A DNA stretch of 64,000 bases from Cyanobium sp. PLM2.Bin73 (GCA_007694915.1 REEV01000074.1:1-64000); one strand, 5' to 3'; shown: positions 18,341 to 27,068, counted from the stretch's first letter. Program-made: numbers and translations. Notes: generated by a model from the letters alone, not told the origin.

Positions 18341-18658
18341 GGCGGTAGCTTCCCGTTGGGAAGACGAAGGGACTCAGCGCATCAGCAGATGCGCATCCCT
18401 CAGTGTCTTGCCGAAGTGCCGCTGTGGTCAGCAGCGAGCAGAAACGGTTCAGCCTTTATCTACAGCATCGGGCCTGCGGCATCCACTCAAAGCCAACGCG
18501 TCATGAAGCAGAGCAGCTCCGCTATGCTATCTCTGTGAATCTGCCGCGCAGCGGCTTAGTTCAACGCTCCAGATCAGAAGCGGGCAGAGATTTGAGGATA
18601 GAAAAAAGTCTCTGCTCCCGTCTTCTGTATCTGGATGTTAGCCTTCGCCTCAATCAGA
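18341..18658. other. Spacer between recombinase and hicB, with stem-loop at 18377-18394
   Basis: About 320 bases without a supported gene. It contains the perfect inverted repeat GCGCATC, four bases, GATGCGC at 18377-18394, some 37 bases upstream of the recombinase start. This could be an operator or part of the terminus of the IS91-type element. Another GC-rich imperfect hairpin, GCCGC-tgc-GCGGC on the minus strand, lies near 18543-18555. No transposon end could be defined. Confidence 0.35.
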
Positions 18659-18871
18659 TTACGCAGCAAGCTCGACATACTGAACGGCACATGAGGGCTC
18701 CGGTATGTCGATCCCATCCTCTCGCAAACCTTCCAGATGAAACGAAATCGCTTCACGAACTAGGTGTTCAACTTCTGACACAGAATTCCCAGTTACGATA
18801 CAACCAGGGAGATCCGGAACGTAGGCCGAGAGGTTGTCTCCAGCCCTCTCAATTACTACTGCGTACTTCAT
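18659..18871 (-). CDS. hicB: HicB-family antitoxin
   Basis: A 70-residue protein with the partly degraded RNase-H-like HicB fold: MKYAVVIERAGDN, then YVPDLPGCIVTG with the conserved PGC turn, then a helix ending in FHLEGLREDG. HicB binds and neutralises HicA and usually represses the operon. The gene overlaps hicA by four bases (18868-18871), giving the order toxin-antitoxin. It lacks the longer C-terminal DNA-binding domain of some HicB proteins. It sits between two recombinase genes, so it was probably brought in by, or stabilises, the mobile zone. Confidence 0.88.
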   Translation of the reverse strand: MKYAVVIERAGDNLSAYVPDLPGCIVTGNSVSEVEHLVREAISFHLEGLREDGIDIPEPSCAVQYVELAA

Positions 18872-19068
18872 GGATGTTCTGATCCTCTGAGACCTGCCTG
18901 CTTAAGGATACTCATCTGAGTGCCTTTGGCAAGCTCATCGGACGGCTTGCCAGCAATCGTTACCCTTCCTGGTTTACTTGGGTGTTTAAACTGACGATGG
19001 CTTCCCCTTTGTGCCACTTGAAACCAGCCATCATCTCTGATTAATTTGAGAACTTCGGTTACTTTCAT
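18868..19068 (-). CDS. hicA: HicA-family mRNA interferase toxin
   Basis: A 66-residue protein starting at MKVTEVLKLI. An open frame continues 17 codons upstream, but homology to the family starts at this methionine. The double-stranded-RNA-binding-like fold with the catalytic histidine is visible as RGSHRQFKHP (H24), followed by the conserved GRVTIAGKPSDELAKGT. HicA cleaves mRNA when not held by HicB. The active-site histidine and full length suggest a working toxin. It is coupled to hicB and is AT-richer than the chromosomal genes to the right. Confidence 0.88.
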   Translation of the reverse strand: MKVTEVLKLIRDDGWFQVAQRGSHRQFKHPSKPGRVTIAGKPSDELAKGTQMSILKQAGLRGSEHP

Positions 19069-19482
19069 CTCATCGTGTTCAGCGAAATTCAGGACGTGTA
19101 AACCCCAGGGCCGAAGCAAAAATTGACCGGTGTAGCTTCAAGCATAAAGACCTTGGAAGCGTTTGAATACACCACCTTGTAAATAGCAACAGGAATCGCC
19201 ACGATCTCACCCATTCGATCGCCGAACATAAATTTGCGCAGATGCATTATAGCTTATCTTCAAATTCAGCACAGGCAACGCTTCGCTCTTTTCATAAGGC
19301 TAACGCTAAATGGGCGGGTCCGGTATCCGCCAATCTCCGATGGAGTTTGTCGGTCTAAGCTGCGGCGGCCCACCGGGTTGTGGTGGCCAAATCAACTGAG
19401 GCGTCTCGGATTGGCCGATTGGCTTGTGGATGTATGGCATCTTATACGGATCCGATAACCATCTGTACACCTTGTCACAGTC
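19069..19482. other. Spacer between hicA and the integron-type integrase; no supported gene
   Basis: About 410 bases that should hold the hicAB promoter at the left end and the 3' flank of the integrase gene at the right. I looked for cassette recombination sites. A weak candidate combines GGCTAACGC at 19299-19307 with a five-base inverted repeat GGCGG/CCGCC at 19313-19331, but the core-site consensus is not met. A near-palindrome around CGGATCCG lies at 19442-19458. No T-run terminator was found. Confidence 0.35.
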
Positions 19483-20454
19483 TCACAGCAGGTCGGCAGG
19501 GCTGGCGACGCCGAGGTGGCCTCGATTCAGCACATGGGTGTAGATCATCGTGGTCTTCACGTCGCTATGCCCGAGTAGCTCCTGAATCGTGCGGATGTCC
19601 TGTCCGCGCTCCAGTAGGTGGGTTGCAAAGGAATGCCGAAAGGTATGGCAGGTGGCCGGTTTGCTGATCCCAGCAGCCAACACTGCCTGGCGCACCGCTT
19701 TCTGGATCAGGCTGGGATCCAGGTGGTGGCGGCCCTGTTCACCGCTGGCTGGATTGCACCAGCGGCTGTGTTGGGGGAACACCCACTGCCAACCCCATTC
19801 CACAGGCGCATTCGGATACTTGCGGGCGAGGGCATGGGGTAGTTGCACCCGTCCCCATCCATCGGCCAGATCCCGCTTGTGGATCGTTCGCACCTCCAGC
19901 AGATGGCTGCGGAGCTGATTGGCCACGCCCACGGGCAGCAGCGTGCGTCGGTCCTTGCCGCCCTTCCCGTCGCGCACCGTGAGTTCGTGCCGGCCGAACT
20001 CCAGGTCGTGCACCCGCAGCCGCAACGCTTCCATCAGCCGCAGGCCGCTGCCGTAGAGCAGGCCCGCCACCAGCGCCTCGGCACCGTGCAGTCGCTGCAG
20101 CACCGCCCGCACCTCCTCCTGGGTCAGCACCACCGGCAGCCGGCGGCGCGTGCGCGCCCGCACCACGCCGTCCAGCTCGAGATCCCGCTCCAGCAGCTCG
20201 CGATACAGGAACAGCAGGGCCGCCAGGGCCTGGTTCTGGGTGGAGGGGCTCACGTGCAGCTCCACCGCCAGGTGGCTGAGAAAGGCGTTCACCTCGGCAC
20301 TGCCCATCTCGCGGGGATGCCGCATCTTGTGAAAGCGCAGAAACCTCCTGAGCCACTGCTCGTAGGTGTTCACCGTGCGGCGGGCGTAATGCCGCACCTG
20401 CAGCTCCTCGCGGTAGCGCTGGATCAGCCCGGCTGGACGAGGTGGGGTGTTCAT
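19483..20454 (-). CDS. intI: Integron integrase (IntI-type tyrosine recombinase)
   Basis: The 323-residue protein has the tyrosine recombinase residues R139, H270, R273, H296 and Y305 ([24 protein letters not shown]). Between the first and second catalytic boxes it has an extra stretch at about 191-224 with [12 protein letters not shown] followed by EWGWQWVFP. This stretch is the diagnostic insertion that separates integron integrases from XerC and XerD. The length also fits IntI. The protein appears intact. Integron integrases normally excise and insert gene cassettes at attI and attC sites; here the sequence to the right is a molybdoenzyme gene and to the left a hicAB pair, and no attC array is evident. 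It may be a bare or decayed integron, or an integrase moved with the neighbouring mobile element. Confidence 0.88.
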   Translation of the reverse strand: MNTPPRPAGLIQRYREELQVRHYARRTVNTYEQWLRRFLRFHKMRHPREMGSAEVNAFLSHLAVELHVSPSTQNQALAALLFLYRELLERDLELDGVVRARTRRRLPVVLTQEEVRAVLQRLHGAEALVAGLLYGSGLRLMEALRLRVHDLEFGRHELTVRDGKGGKDRRTLLPVGVANQLRSHLLEVRTIHKRDLADGWGRVQLPHALARKYPNAPVEWGWQWVFPQHSRWCNPASGEQGRHHLDPSLIQKAVRQAVLAAGISKPATCHTFRHSFATHLLERGQDIRTIQELLGHSDVKTTMIYTHVLNRGHLGVASPADLL

Positions 20455-20562
20455 CGATGGGACGGCCGTACAGGTTCAGGATTCCCCGCCCGGCCGGTGA
20501 TCCGCGTCCCCAACCAGGCCGCTGCCCCTCCTTTACTGGAAACCACCCCGGGAGCAGTTGCC

Positions 20563-22839
20563 ATGGCGTCCGCCGATCCTGCGCCCAGCACGCCGCCCAC
20601 GCCGCCCCCAGCGGCGCCGGAAGACGCCAGCAGCGGTGGCGGCTGGCCCCTGATCGACGGCTGGGCCCGCGCCACCCTCTCCCCCTCCGGCCCGAGGCTC
20701 TGGCAGACGCTCAACCACAAAAGCGCCTGCCTGTCGTGCGCCTGGGGCACCGGCGGCCAGAACGGTGGCTTCCGCGATGAGCTGGGGGAGCCGCTGCAGC
20801 GCTGCCTCAAGAGTGTGGAGGCAATCGGCGCCGAGCTGCAGCCGGCGGTGCCCGCTGAGGTGTTCGCCGGCCGCAGCCTGGCCGAGCTGCAGCAGCTCAG
20901 CTCCGCGGCATGCGACCGGCTGGGGCGGCTCGATCGGCCCCTGATCCATCGCGCCGGCAGCACGCACTACGAGCCGATCAGCTGGGAGGAGGTGCACGGG
21001 CTGGTTGCGGAGGCGTTCCGCACGCCGGCGCCGGAACGGGTGGCCTCCTACAGCTCCGGCCGCTCCTCCAACGAGGCCGCCTACCTCCTCCAGCTGCTGC
21101 TGCGTGCCCTCGGCTGCAACAACCTGGCCGATTGCTCCGATCTCTGCCACGCCCCCTCCACCATCGGCCTGGGCCGGGTGTTCGGCAGCGGCACCTCGAT
21201 GGTGAACCTGGAGAGCCTCCAGCACGCCGATGGCGTGGTGCTGGTGGGCTCCAACGCGCCGGCCAACCACCCGCGCCTGATGAACGAGCTGATCCGCCTG
21301 CGTGAGCGCGGCGGCACGGTGATCGTGATCAACCCGGTGCTGGAGGCCGGGCTGCTCAAGTTCGGCTCGCCCGCCTTCCCGGTGCGCTCCATGCTCGGCG
21401 GTGGCAGTGAGATCGCCTCGCTGTTCCTGCAGCCCATCCCTGGCTCCGACACGGCGGTGTTCCTGGGCCTGCAGAAGGCGCTGCTGGAGCGCGGCGCCAT
21501 CGACCTCGCGTTCGTGAAGGTCCACGCCGAGGGCTGGCAGGAGCTGATCGCCCAGATCGAGGGCACCCCCTGGGAGGCGATCACCGCCTGCTGCGGCCTC
21601 AGCCGCGAGGAGCTGGAGCACACCGCCGCCCGGCTGGCCGCCTGCCGCGCCGTGGTGTTCGCCTGGGCGATGGGCATCACCCACCACGCCAACGGCACCA
21701 CCAACGTGCAGGCGATCGCCAACACCGCCGTGCTCAGCGGCAACGTGGCCCGGCCCGGGGCGGGCACGATGCCGATCCGCGGCCACTCCAACGTGCAGGG
21801 CTTCGGCTCGATGGGGGTGACGGTGCACCTGCGCGAGCCGATGCGCCTGGCCCTCGAGCAGCTGCTCGGCCGGCCCCTCAGCCGCACCCCCGGCTACGAC
21901 ACCCGCGCCCTGATCGAGGCCGCCGAGCGCGGTGGCGTGGACAGCCTGTTGTGCCTGGGCGGCAACCTGTTCGGCGCCAACCCCAACAGCCGCCAGGCCC
22001 AGGGCGCCCTCGGCCGTATCGACACGATCGCCTACCTGGCCACCAAGCCCAACACCGGCCACTTCCACGGCCTGGCGGCCCGCCAGACCCTGCTGCTGCC
22101 AGTGTTCAACCGCTTCGAGACGCCCCACCGCACCACGGTGGAGTCGGGCAACAACTGGGTGCGGCTCAACGAGCCCGGCAGCACCCACCTGCGCAGTGGC
22201 CAGCTGATCAGCGAGGTGGCCTTCCTGGCCGAGCTGGCCCACCGTCTGCACGGCGACACCCCGATCGACTGGCGCCGCCTGCAGGATCCGGTGTACGTGC
22301 GCGAGCTGATCGCCCGCACCGTGCCCGGCTACGAGGCCATGGCCGGCATCGATGCCAGCAAGCGGGAGTTCGAGGTGAGCGGGCGGGTGTTCCACGAACC
22401 CCGCTTCGCCACCCCCAGCGGCCGCGCCCAGCTCGCCGTCACGCCCCTGCCCGAGCTTCGTCTGCCCGAGCCGGAGCACTTCGGCGGCCTGGCGCCGGGC
22501 GAGCGGGGCCTGGTGCTCAGCCTGATCACCGCCCGCAGCTACGGCCAGCACAACACCGTGGTGTACAAGCCGGGCGACAGCTACCGGGGCATGCCGCACC
22601 GCCAGACACTGCTGATCAGCCCAGCCGACCTGGTCGCCAGCGGCCTGGCCGCCCACCAGCGGGTGACCGTGCAGGGGGAGGCGGGTGCCCTTGAGGGCAT
22701 CGAACTGATCCCCGGCTCGATCCGCCCCGGCGCGGCCCTGATGTTCTACCCCGAGGCGAATGTGCTGATGCGGGCGGTGAGTGATCCCCACAGCGGCACG
22801 CCGGCCTTCAAGCGGGTGCCGGTGCTGGTGCGCGGCTGA
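20563..22839 (+). CDS. YdeP/FdhF-like molybdopterin oxidoreductase
   Basis: A 758-residue protein starting at the ATG at 20563; the frame is open further upstream but overlaps the integrase gene. Cysteines C56, C59 and C81 (ACLSCAWG, QRCLKS) sit where the cluster-binding loop lies. The stretch YSSGRSSNEAAYLLQ and ADCSDLCHAPS is characteristic of the FdhF/YdeP branch of the DMSO reductase superfamily. The C-terminal part has the dinucleotide-binding fold. The branch includes formate-dehydrogenase-like proteins, but the substrate here is unknown. It is followed closely by moaB, which fits the need for molybdenum cofactor. It is not the assimilatory nitrate reductase, which lies at 27069. Confidence 0.85.
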   Translation: MASADPAPSTPPTPPPAAPEDASSGGGWPLIDGWARATLSPSGPRLWQTLNHKSACLSCAWGTGGQNGGFRDELGEPLQRCLKSVEAIGAELQPAVPAEVFAGRSLAELQQLSSAACDRLGRLDRPLIHRAGSTHYEPISWEEVHGLVAEAFRTPAPERVASYSSGRSSNEAAYLLQLLLRALGCNNLADCSDLCHAPSTIGLGRVFGSGTSMVNLESLQHADGVVLVGSNAPANHPRLMNELIRLRERGGTVIVINPVLEAGLLKFGSPAFPVRSMLGGGSEIASLFLQPIPGSDTAVFLGLQKALLERGAIDLAFVKVHAEGWQELIAQIEGTPWEAITACCGLSREELEHTAARLAACRAVVFAWAMGITHHANGTTNVQAIANTAVLSGNVARPGAGTMPIRGHSNVQGFGSMGVTVHLREPMRLALEQLLGRPLSRTPGYDTRALIEAAERGGVDSLLCLGGNLFGANPNSRQAQGALGRIDTIAYLATKPNTGHFHGLAARQTLLLPVFNRFETPHRTTVESGNNWVRLNEPGSTHLRSGQLISEVAFLAELAHRLHGDTPIDWRRLQDPVYVRELIARTVPGYEAMAGIDASKREFEVSGRVFHEPRFATPSGRAQLAVTPLPELRLPEPEHFGGLAPGERGLVLSLITARSYGQHNTVVYKPGDSYRGMPHRQTLLISPADLVASGLAAHQRVTVQGEAGALEGIELIPGSIRPGAALMFYPEANVLMRAVSDPHSGTPAFKRVPVLVRG

Positions 22840-22941
22840 GCCCCCGCACCGCATCGTCGTGCCCAGGCGGATGCCGGCAGGCCTGGCCGGCGGCTCCGTC
22901 GTTTGTCCGTAACCTCAAGGACCCGTCACCCGCCGCCGCCC

Positions 22942-23463
22942 ATGGCTCTGGCCATCGCGTTGCTCACGGTGTCGGACACGCGCACCCGGGCCGATGACCC
23001 CAGCGGTGATGCCCTGCAGGCGCGGCTGGAGGCCGCCGGCCATGGGCTGGTGGAGCGGCGGATCGTGCCCGACGACCGCTACCGCATCCGGGCGGAGCTG
23101 AGCCGCTGGATCGCCGATCCGGGCGTGCAGGTGGTGATCAGCAGCGGTGGCACCGGCCTCACCGGCCGCGACGGCACGCCCGAGGCGGTGGCCCCCCTGC
23201 TCGACAAGACGATCGAGGGGTTCGGGGAGCTGTTCCGGGTGCTGTCGTTCGAGACGATCGGCACCAGCAGCCTGCAGAGCCGCTGCCTGGCCGGCGTGGC
23301 CAACGGCACGGTGATCTTCGTGCTGCCGGGTTCGCTGGATGCGGTGCAGACCGCCTGGGACCGCCTGATCCGCGCCCAGCTCGACGCCACCACCCGCCCC
23401 TGCAACCTGGTGGCCCTGCTGCCGCGGCTGCTGGAGCCGGTGGACCAGCCGCAGCGCCCATGA
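22942..23463 (+). CDS. moaB: Molybdenum cofactor biosynthesis protein MoaB/MogA
   Basis: A MoCF-type protein of 173 residues that should adenylate molybdopterin before metal insertion. It shows the family motifs [12 protein letters not shown] and the later [14 protein letters not shown] chose the ATG at 22942; a TTG 39 bases upstream would add residues without family resemblance. The end overlaps the next gene by four bases (ATGA). Position and content fit a cofactor supply role for the two molybdoenzymes of the region. Confidence 0.9.
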   Translation: MALAIALLTVSDTRTRADDPSGDALQARLEAAGHGLVERRIVPDDRYRIRAELSRWIADPGVQVVISSGGTGLTGRDGTPEAVAPLLDKTIEGFGELFRVLSFETIGTSSLQSRCLAGVANGTVIFVLPGSLDAVQTAWDRLIRAQLDATTRPCNLVALLPRLLEPVDQPQRP

Positions 23464-24734
23464 CCCCCCCTGCTTCTCTCGCCGGCCTGGGCCGCTCCCT
23501 GCACCGCCGGCTGGCCCTGCTGCTGGCCGGGGTTGGCCTGGCCCTGGCCCTGGCCCTGCCCGGCCAGGCGCCGGCCCAGCCGGATACCCCGGCTGATGGT
23601 CCGGTGCTGCATGTGTTCTGGAGCCTCAGCTGCCCGGTGTGCCTGCGCCAGAAGCCCTGGCTGGAGGAGCTGGAGGCTCGCTTCCCCGGCCTGGACGTGG
23701 AGCAGATGGAGTTGTCTCAGACGCCTCGTTTTCAGGCCCGGTTTGAGGCCATGGCCGCCGAGCGGGGGGTGAGCGCCAGCTATGTGCCCACGCTGATGCT
23801 CGGACCGCGCGCCTGGGTGGGGGACACGCCCGCCCAGCGCGCCGATATCGAAACTGCGATCGCGGCGGCGCTGGCGAGCCAGGATCCGGCGCCCGAGCGC
23901 GCAGACGGCCTGCGCCTGCCCCTGCTGGGCCGGGTCGATGCGGCCGCGGCCCCGTTGCTGGGGCTCACCGTGCTGATCGCCTTCGTGGATGGCTTCAACC
24001 CCTGCTCGCTGTGGGTGCTCACCCTGCTGCTGGGCCTGGTGGTGGGCTCGGGATCGCGGCGGCGGGTGGCCGTGGTGGGCATCAGCTTTCTGCTCACCAC
24101 GGCCCTGATCTACGGCGCCTTCATCGCCGGACTGTTCAGCGTGCTGGCGTTTGCCTTCGCCCTGCCCTGGGTGCGCTGGGCCGTGGCCCTGTTCGCGCTC
24201 GGCTTCGGGCTGGTCAACATCAAGGACTACGTCTGGTACGGCCAGGGGATCAGCTTCTCGATCCCCGAGGGCCGGAAACCCGGCATCTACCAGCGCCTGC
24301 GCGGGCTGCGGCAGCAGGAGCTGAACACCCCCCTGCTGATCGCCGCCACCGTGGCCATGGCCGCCGGCATCGCCCTGGTGGAGCTGCCCTGCACGGCGGG
24401 CTTCCCGGTGGTGTGGTCGGCCATCCTGGCCGAACGGCAGGTGGGCGGCGCAGCCTTTGCGGGCCTGCTGGCGGTGTACGTGCTGATCTACCTGGGCATC
24501 GAGCTGGTGATCTTCGCGGTGGCCATCACCACCTTGAGCCTGGGGCGGATGGGGGAGCGCCAAGGCCGGGCGCTCAAGCTGCTGGGCGGTGTGGTGATGG
24601 TGGCCCTGGCCGGGGCGCTGGCGCTGCGGCCCGAGCTGATGGACGACCTGGGCGGCACGTTGTGGCTGTTCGGTTCAGCCCTTGGCCTGGCGGCCCTGGT
24701 GCTGGTGGCTGAACGCCTGAAGACGGCGGGCTGA
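23460..24734 (+). CDS. Thioredoxin-like domain fused to DsbD/CcdA-like membrane domain
   Basis: A 424-residue membrane protein. A signal peptide or anchor (residues 18-38) leads to a short thioredoxin- or glutaredoxin-like domain with the redox pair SCPVC near residue 58. About six hydrophobic segments follow, with conserved cysteines in NPCSLW and LPCTAGFP, the pattern of DsbD/CcdA transmembrane electron carriers. It should pass reducing power across the membrane to lumenal or periplasmic thiols. It overlaps moaB by four bases, so it may be co-expressed with the molybdoenzyme genes, although a direct role in cofactor assembly is only a guess. The order, with the soluble domain first, is inverted compared with DsbD, where the thioredoxin domain is at the end. 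Confidence 0.82.
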   Translation: MTPPASLAGLGRSLHRRLALLLAGVGLALALALPGQAPAQPDTPADGPVLHVFWSLSCPVCLRQKPWLEELEARFPGLDVEQMELSQTPRFQARFEAMAAERGVSASYVPTLMLGPRAWVGDTPAQRADIETAIAAALASQDPAPERADGLRLPLLGRVDAAAAPLLGLTVLIAFVDGFNPCSLWVLTLLLGLVVGSGSRRRVAVVGISFLLTTALIYGAFIAGLFSVLAFAFALPWVRWAVALFALGFGLVNIKDYVWYGQGISFSIPEGRKPGIYQRLRGLRQQELNTPLLIAATVAMAAGIALVELPCTAGFPVVWSAILAERQVGGAAFAGLLAVYVLIYLGIELVIFAVAITTLSLGRMGERQGRALKLLGGVVMVALAGALALRPELMDDLGGTLWLFGSALGLAALVLVAERLKTAG

Positions 24735-24761
24735 GCGGCGTCTGGCTCAACCGCCATCACC

Positions 24762-25850
24762 TCAACCCCCCAGATAGGCCATCTCGGCATGGCGGCCGGG
24801 ATCTTGATCCTGCGGAGTGATGGTCGGCCACCGCTCCTGGCGCTCCTCGCTGTAACGGTCGTGGCGCCGCCGCCAGCGCCCGGCCAGGGCCTGGCGCAGA
24901 CCTTCCGGATCGGGCTGCGGCTGCAGCCAGGGGCGCAGGTCGAGGCCGCTGGCGGGGGTGGCGAACAGGCACGTGTAGGCGATGCCGTCGGCGGTGACCC
25001 GCAGGCGGTTGCAGTCGCCGCAGAAGGGGGCACTCACCGAGGCCACCACCGCCAGATGGCCGCCGCCATCACAGCTGCGATCCCGGTAACGCCAGCGGCT
25101 GGCGGTGCCATGGGCGCTGCGCCCCAGGGGCTCCAGAGGCCAGCGCTGGCCGATGCGCTCCACCATCTCGGCGGCGCTCAGCACCGCCTCGGGCCGCCAG
25201 CCGTTGCGGTTGCCCACGTCCATGAACTCGATCAGGCGCAGCTCCAGGCCCCGCTCGCGGGCCAGGTGCGCCAGGGGCAGCAGCTGGTCGTCGTTGGCGC
25301 CGCGCTGGATCACCGCGTTGAGCTTGAGCTGCCCCCGGCCCGGATCGAAGCCGGCGGCGCGGGCGTGCTCGATCGCCGCCAGCACCTTGGCCAGCAGCAC
25401 CTCCCCGCGCTGTGCCTGCTCCCCCGGATCACCTCCGCCGGCCCCGGCCATGCGGCCCACCGCCGCGCCCGTGGTGCCATCGAGGCTGAGGGTGATCCTG
25501 TTCAGCCCGGCGGCGCGCAGGGCCCGGGCCCGCTCGGCGCTCAGCAGCACGCCGTTGCTGGTGAGGGCGATCTCCTGTAAGCCCCGCTCCCGCAGCGGCT
25601 CCGCGGCGGCGATCAGCTCCTCCAGGCCGGCGTGCAGCAGCGGTTCGCCGCCGGTCAGCCGCAGGCTGGCCGCCCCCAGGGCCACGGCAGCCTCGATCAC
25701 CGCCAGGCGCTGCGGCAGCGTCAGCAGCCCGGGGGGGTCCAGGCCATCGGGCAGGCAGTAGGGGCAGGCCAGGTTGCAGCGGGCCGTGAGCGAGAGGCGC
25801 AGCACCCCGAGCGGCCTGCCGAGGCGGTCGAGGGGAGGAACCCGGGTCAT
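24762..25850 (-). CDS. moaA: GTP 3',8-cyclase MoaA
   Basis: A radical-SAM enzyme of 362 residues that carries out the first step of molybdopterin synthesis, making cyclic pyranopterin precursor with MoaC. The N-terminal cluster cysteines are C25, C29 and C32 (CNLACPYC). The second cluster cysteines are in FCGDCNRLR and YTCLF near the C-terminus. The protein ends in Gly-Gly, as MoaA proteins do. It converges with the DsbD-like gene and lies 9 bases after mobA on the same strand, so mobA and moaA probably share a transcript. Confidence 0.95.
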   Translation of the reverse strand: MTRVPPLDRLGRPLGVLRLSLTARCNLACPYCLPDGLDPPGLLTLPQRLAVIEAAVALGAASLRLTGGEPLLHAGLEELIAAAEPLRERGLQEIALTSNGVLLSAERARALRAAGLNRITLSLDGTTGAAVGRMAGAGGGDPGEQAQRGEVLLAKVLAAIEHARAAGFDPGRGQLKLNAVIQRGANDDQLLPLAHLARERGLELRLIEFMDVGNRNGWRPEAVLSAAEMVERIGQRWPLEPLGRSAHGTASRWRYRDRSCDGGGHLAVVASVSAPFCGDCNRLRVTADGIAYTCLFATPASGLDLRPWLQPQPDPEGLRQALAGRWRRRHDRYSEERQERWPTITPQDQDPGRHAEMAYLGG

Positions 25851-25859
25851 CGGCGCACG

Positions 25860-26486
25860 CTATGGCGCGGATGCCAGCTCCTGGGGCTGGTTCACGTTGC
25901 GCAGAGCCTGGGGATCGAGCGGCACCGGCAGGCACGACTGGCTGGCCAGCCAGCGCTGCAGGCCCCGCTCGCCCCGGTGGATGGCTGCGGCCAGCGGCGC
26001 GCGGATGGCGCCGGTGCTGGGGTAGATCCCCAGCAGGGGCTGCAGGCGCTGGCCGTCATGGGCCAGATGGATGGATGCCACGTTGGCCGCCAGCGCCGCT
26101 GGTCCGTCGTTTTCAGCGGCGGCCACCAGGGCCCGCAGTGCCTCCAGGCTGAGCCAGGGCATGTCCACAGGGCAGAGCAGCAGGCGCTGGTGCGGGTGGT
26201 GCTCCATCAGGCGGCGCAGGGCCAGCAGGGGCCCTTCCCAGGGCGGCGGCTCAGCCATGGCGATGATCGGCGGCTCAGCCAGCTGCTCTCCCAGCCCTTG
26301 CGCCAGCTTCAGATGGGCTTGGTGCCGGCTCAGCAGGGTGACCGGCACCTCCAGCCGGGCCAGCAGCAGCAGGGTGCGCTCCAGCCAGGTGCCGCCTTCG
26401 GGGTGGGGCATCAGCGCCTTGTCGCGGCCCATGCGCCGGCTGCTGCCGCCGCTGAGCAGGCAGCAGTGCAGCGGCAGGGCGCTCAC
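25860..26486 (-). CDS. mobA: Molybdenum cofactor guanylyltransferase MobA
   Basis: A nucleotidyltransferase of 208 residues that joins GMP to molybdopterin, giving the dinucleotide form used by DMSO-reductase-type enzymes such as NarB. The signature LLSGGSSRRMGRDKA near the N-terminus is the nucleotide-binding loop of this family, and LCPVDMPWLS is the later metal-binding turn. It overlaps the preceding small gene by four bases and precedes moaA. Its place beside narB supports the assignment over other nucleotidyltransferases. Confidence 0.92.
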   Translation of the reverse strand: MSALPLHCCLLSGGSSRRMGRDKALMPHPEGGTWLERTLLLLARLEVPVTLLSRHQAHLKLAQGLGEQLAEPPIIAMAEPPPWEGPLLALRRLMEHHPHQRLLLCPVDMPWLSLEALRALVAAAENDGPAALAANVASIHLAHDGQRLQPLLGIYPSTGAIRAPLAAAIHRGERGLQRWLASQSCLPVPLDPQALRNVNQPQELASAP

Positions 26487-26887
26487 GCCGGCGGCTCCAG
26501 CAGGTCGAACTCGGCGAGGGCCCGCAGCAGGTTGCGGTGTTCGTGGCCGGGGTGGCTGAGCTTCACCAGGGCGAAGCGCTGCAGTTCATCCAGCGCGCTC
26601 CAGCCACCGGCCTGCATCTGCAGCCCCAGCTGGGCGCAGGAGGCGGCCAGCACTTCCGGCAGCCGCTCGGGCCGCTGCCAGGGCTCGCCGCTGGGCCGCG
26701 GCAGCTCCTTGGCCTGCCCGGCGCTGAGGCCACGGGTGCGCTCCAGCAGGTGCTCCCGCAGGCTCTCGATGGCGGCGGCATCGTCGCCCCAGGCCAGCAG
26801 GTCGGAGCGCTCGCGCTCGCTCAGCTCACTCCAGTGCTGCAGCTTGAGCTTCACCCCGGCCAGATCCAGCTTGCGCCGCACTGCCAT
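26483..26887 (-). CDS. Nitrate-reductase-associated protein (Nitr_red_assoc family)
   Basis: A small protein of unknown biochemical role found beside narB in cyanobacteria. The body, RRKLDLAGVKLKLQHWSEL and later LVKLSHPGHEHRNL, fits this family. The listed start is the ATG at 26887 (134 residues). However, the same frame continues upstream without a stop to about 26977 and encodes CFRFEADFTATLRCIP just before the methionine, which is also part of the family. The true start is therefore probably further upstream, perhaps the CTG at 26959. The gene is divergent from narB and overlaps mobA, so it starts a likely operon with mobA and moaA. Confidence 0.82.
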   Translation of the reverse strand: MAVRRKLDLAGVKLKLQHWSELSERERSDLLAWGDDAAAIESLREHLLERTRGLSAGQAKELPRPSGEPWQRPERLPEVLAASCAQLGLQMQAGGWSALDELQRFALVKLSHPGHEHRNLLRALAEFDLLEPPA

Positions 26888-27068
26888 CGGGATGCAGCGC
26901 AGCGTGGCCGTGAAATCCGCTTCGAAGCGGAAGCAGGTGGTGGCGAGATCGTTGGCCAGGGTTGTGATGTCAGCCGATCACCATTCCAGCGCGGCAGGAT
27001 GGAAGCTGGGCATAGCCGTCAGGGCCGTCAGCGCCGGTCCGGTTGAATCCTGTTCCCCTGGCCTGGCG

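Noticed and set aside
18490-18570. Possible attC downstream of hicB with GTTGAAC, a GCCGC/GCGGC hairpin and GCGTTGGCT
   Set aside because: The two outer core sites are not complementary to each other, which an attC requires.
19299-19331. attC-like site: GGCTAACGC followed by a GGCGG/CCGCC stem near the integron integrase
   Set aside because: The core-site consensus GTTRRRY is not met, there is no matching partner site at the right distance, and the stem is only five bases.
20533-22854. Long antisense frame opposite the YdeP-like gene
   Set aside because: It is a mirror of a high-GC gene with a low-complexity Ala/Gly/His/Gln translation and no motifs.
26935-26990. GTGAT/ATCAC inverted repeat between narB and its divergent neighbour as a CRP-type site
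   Set aside because: The half-site spacing (8 bases inside) does not fit the CRP or NtcA consensus.
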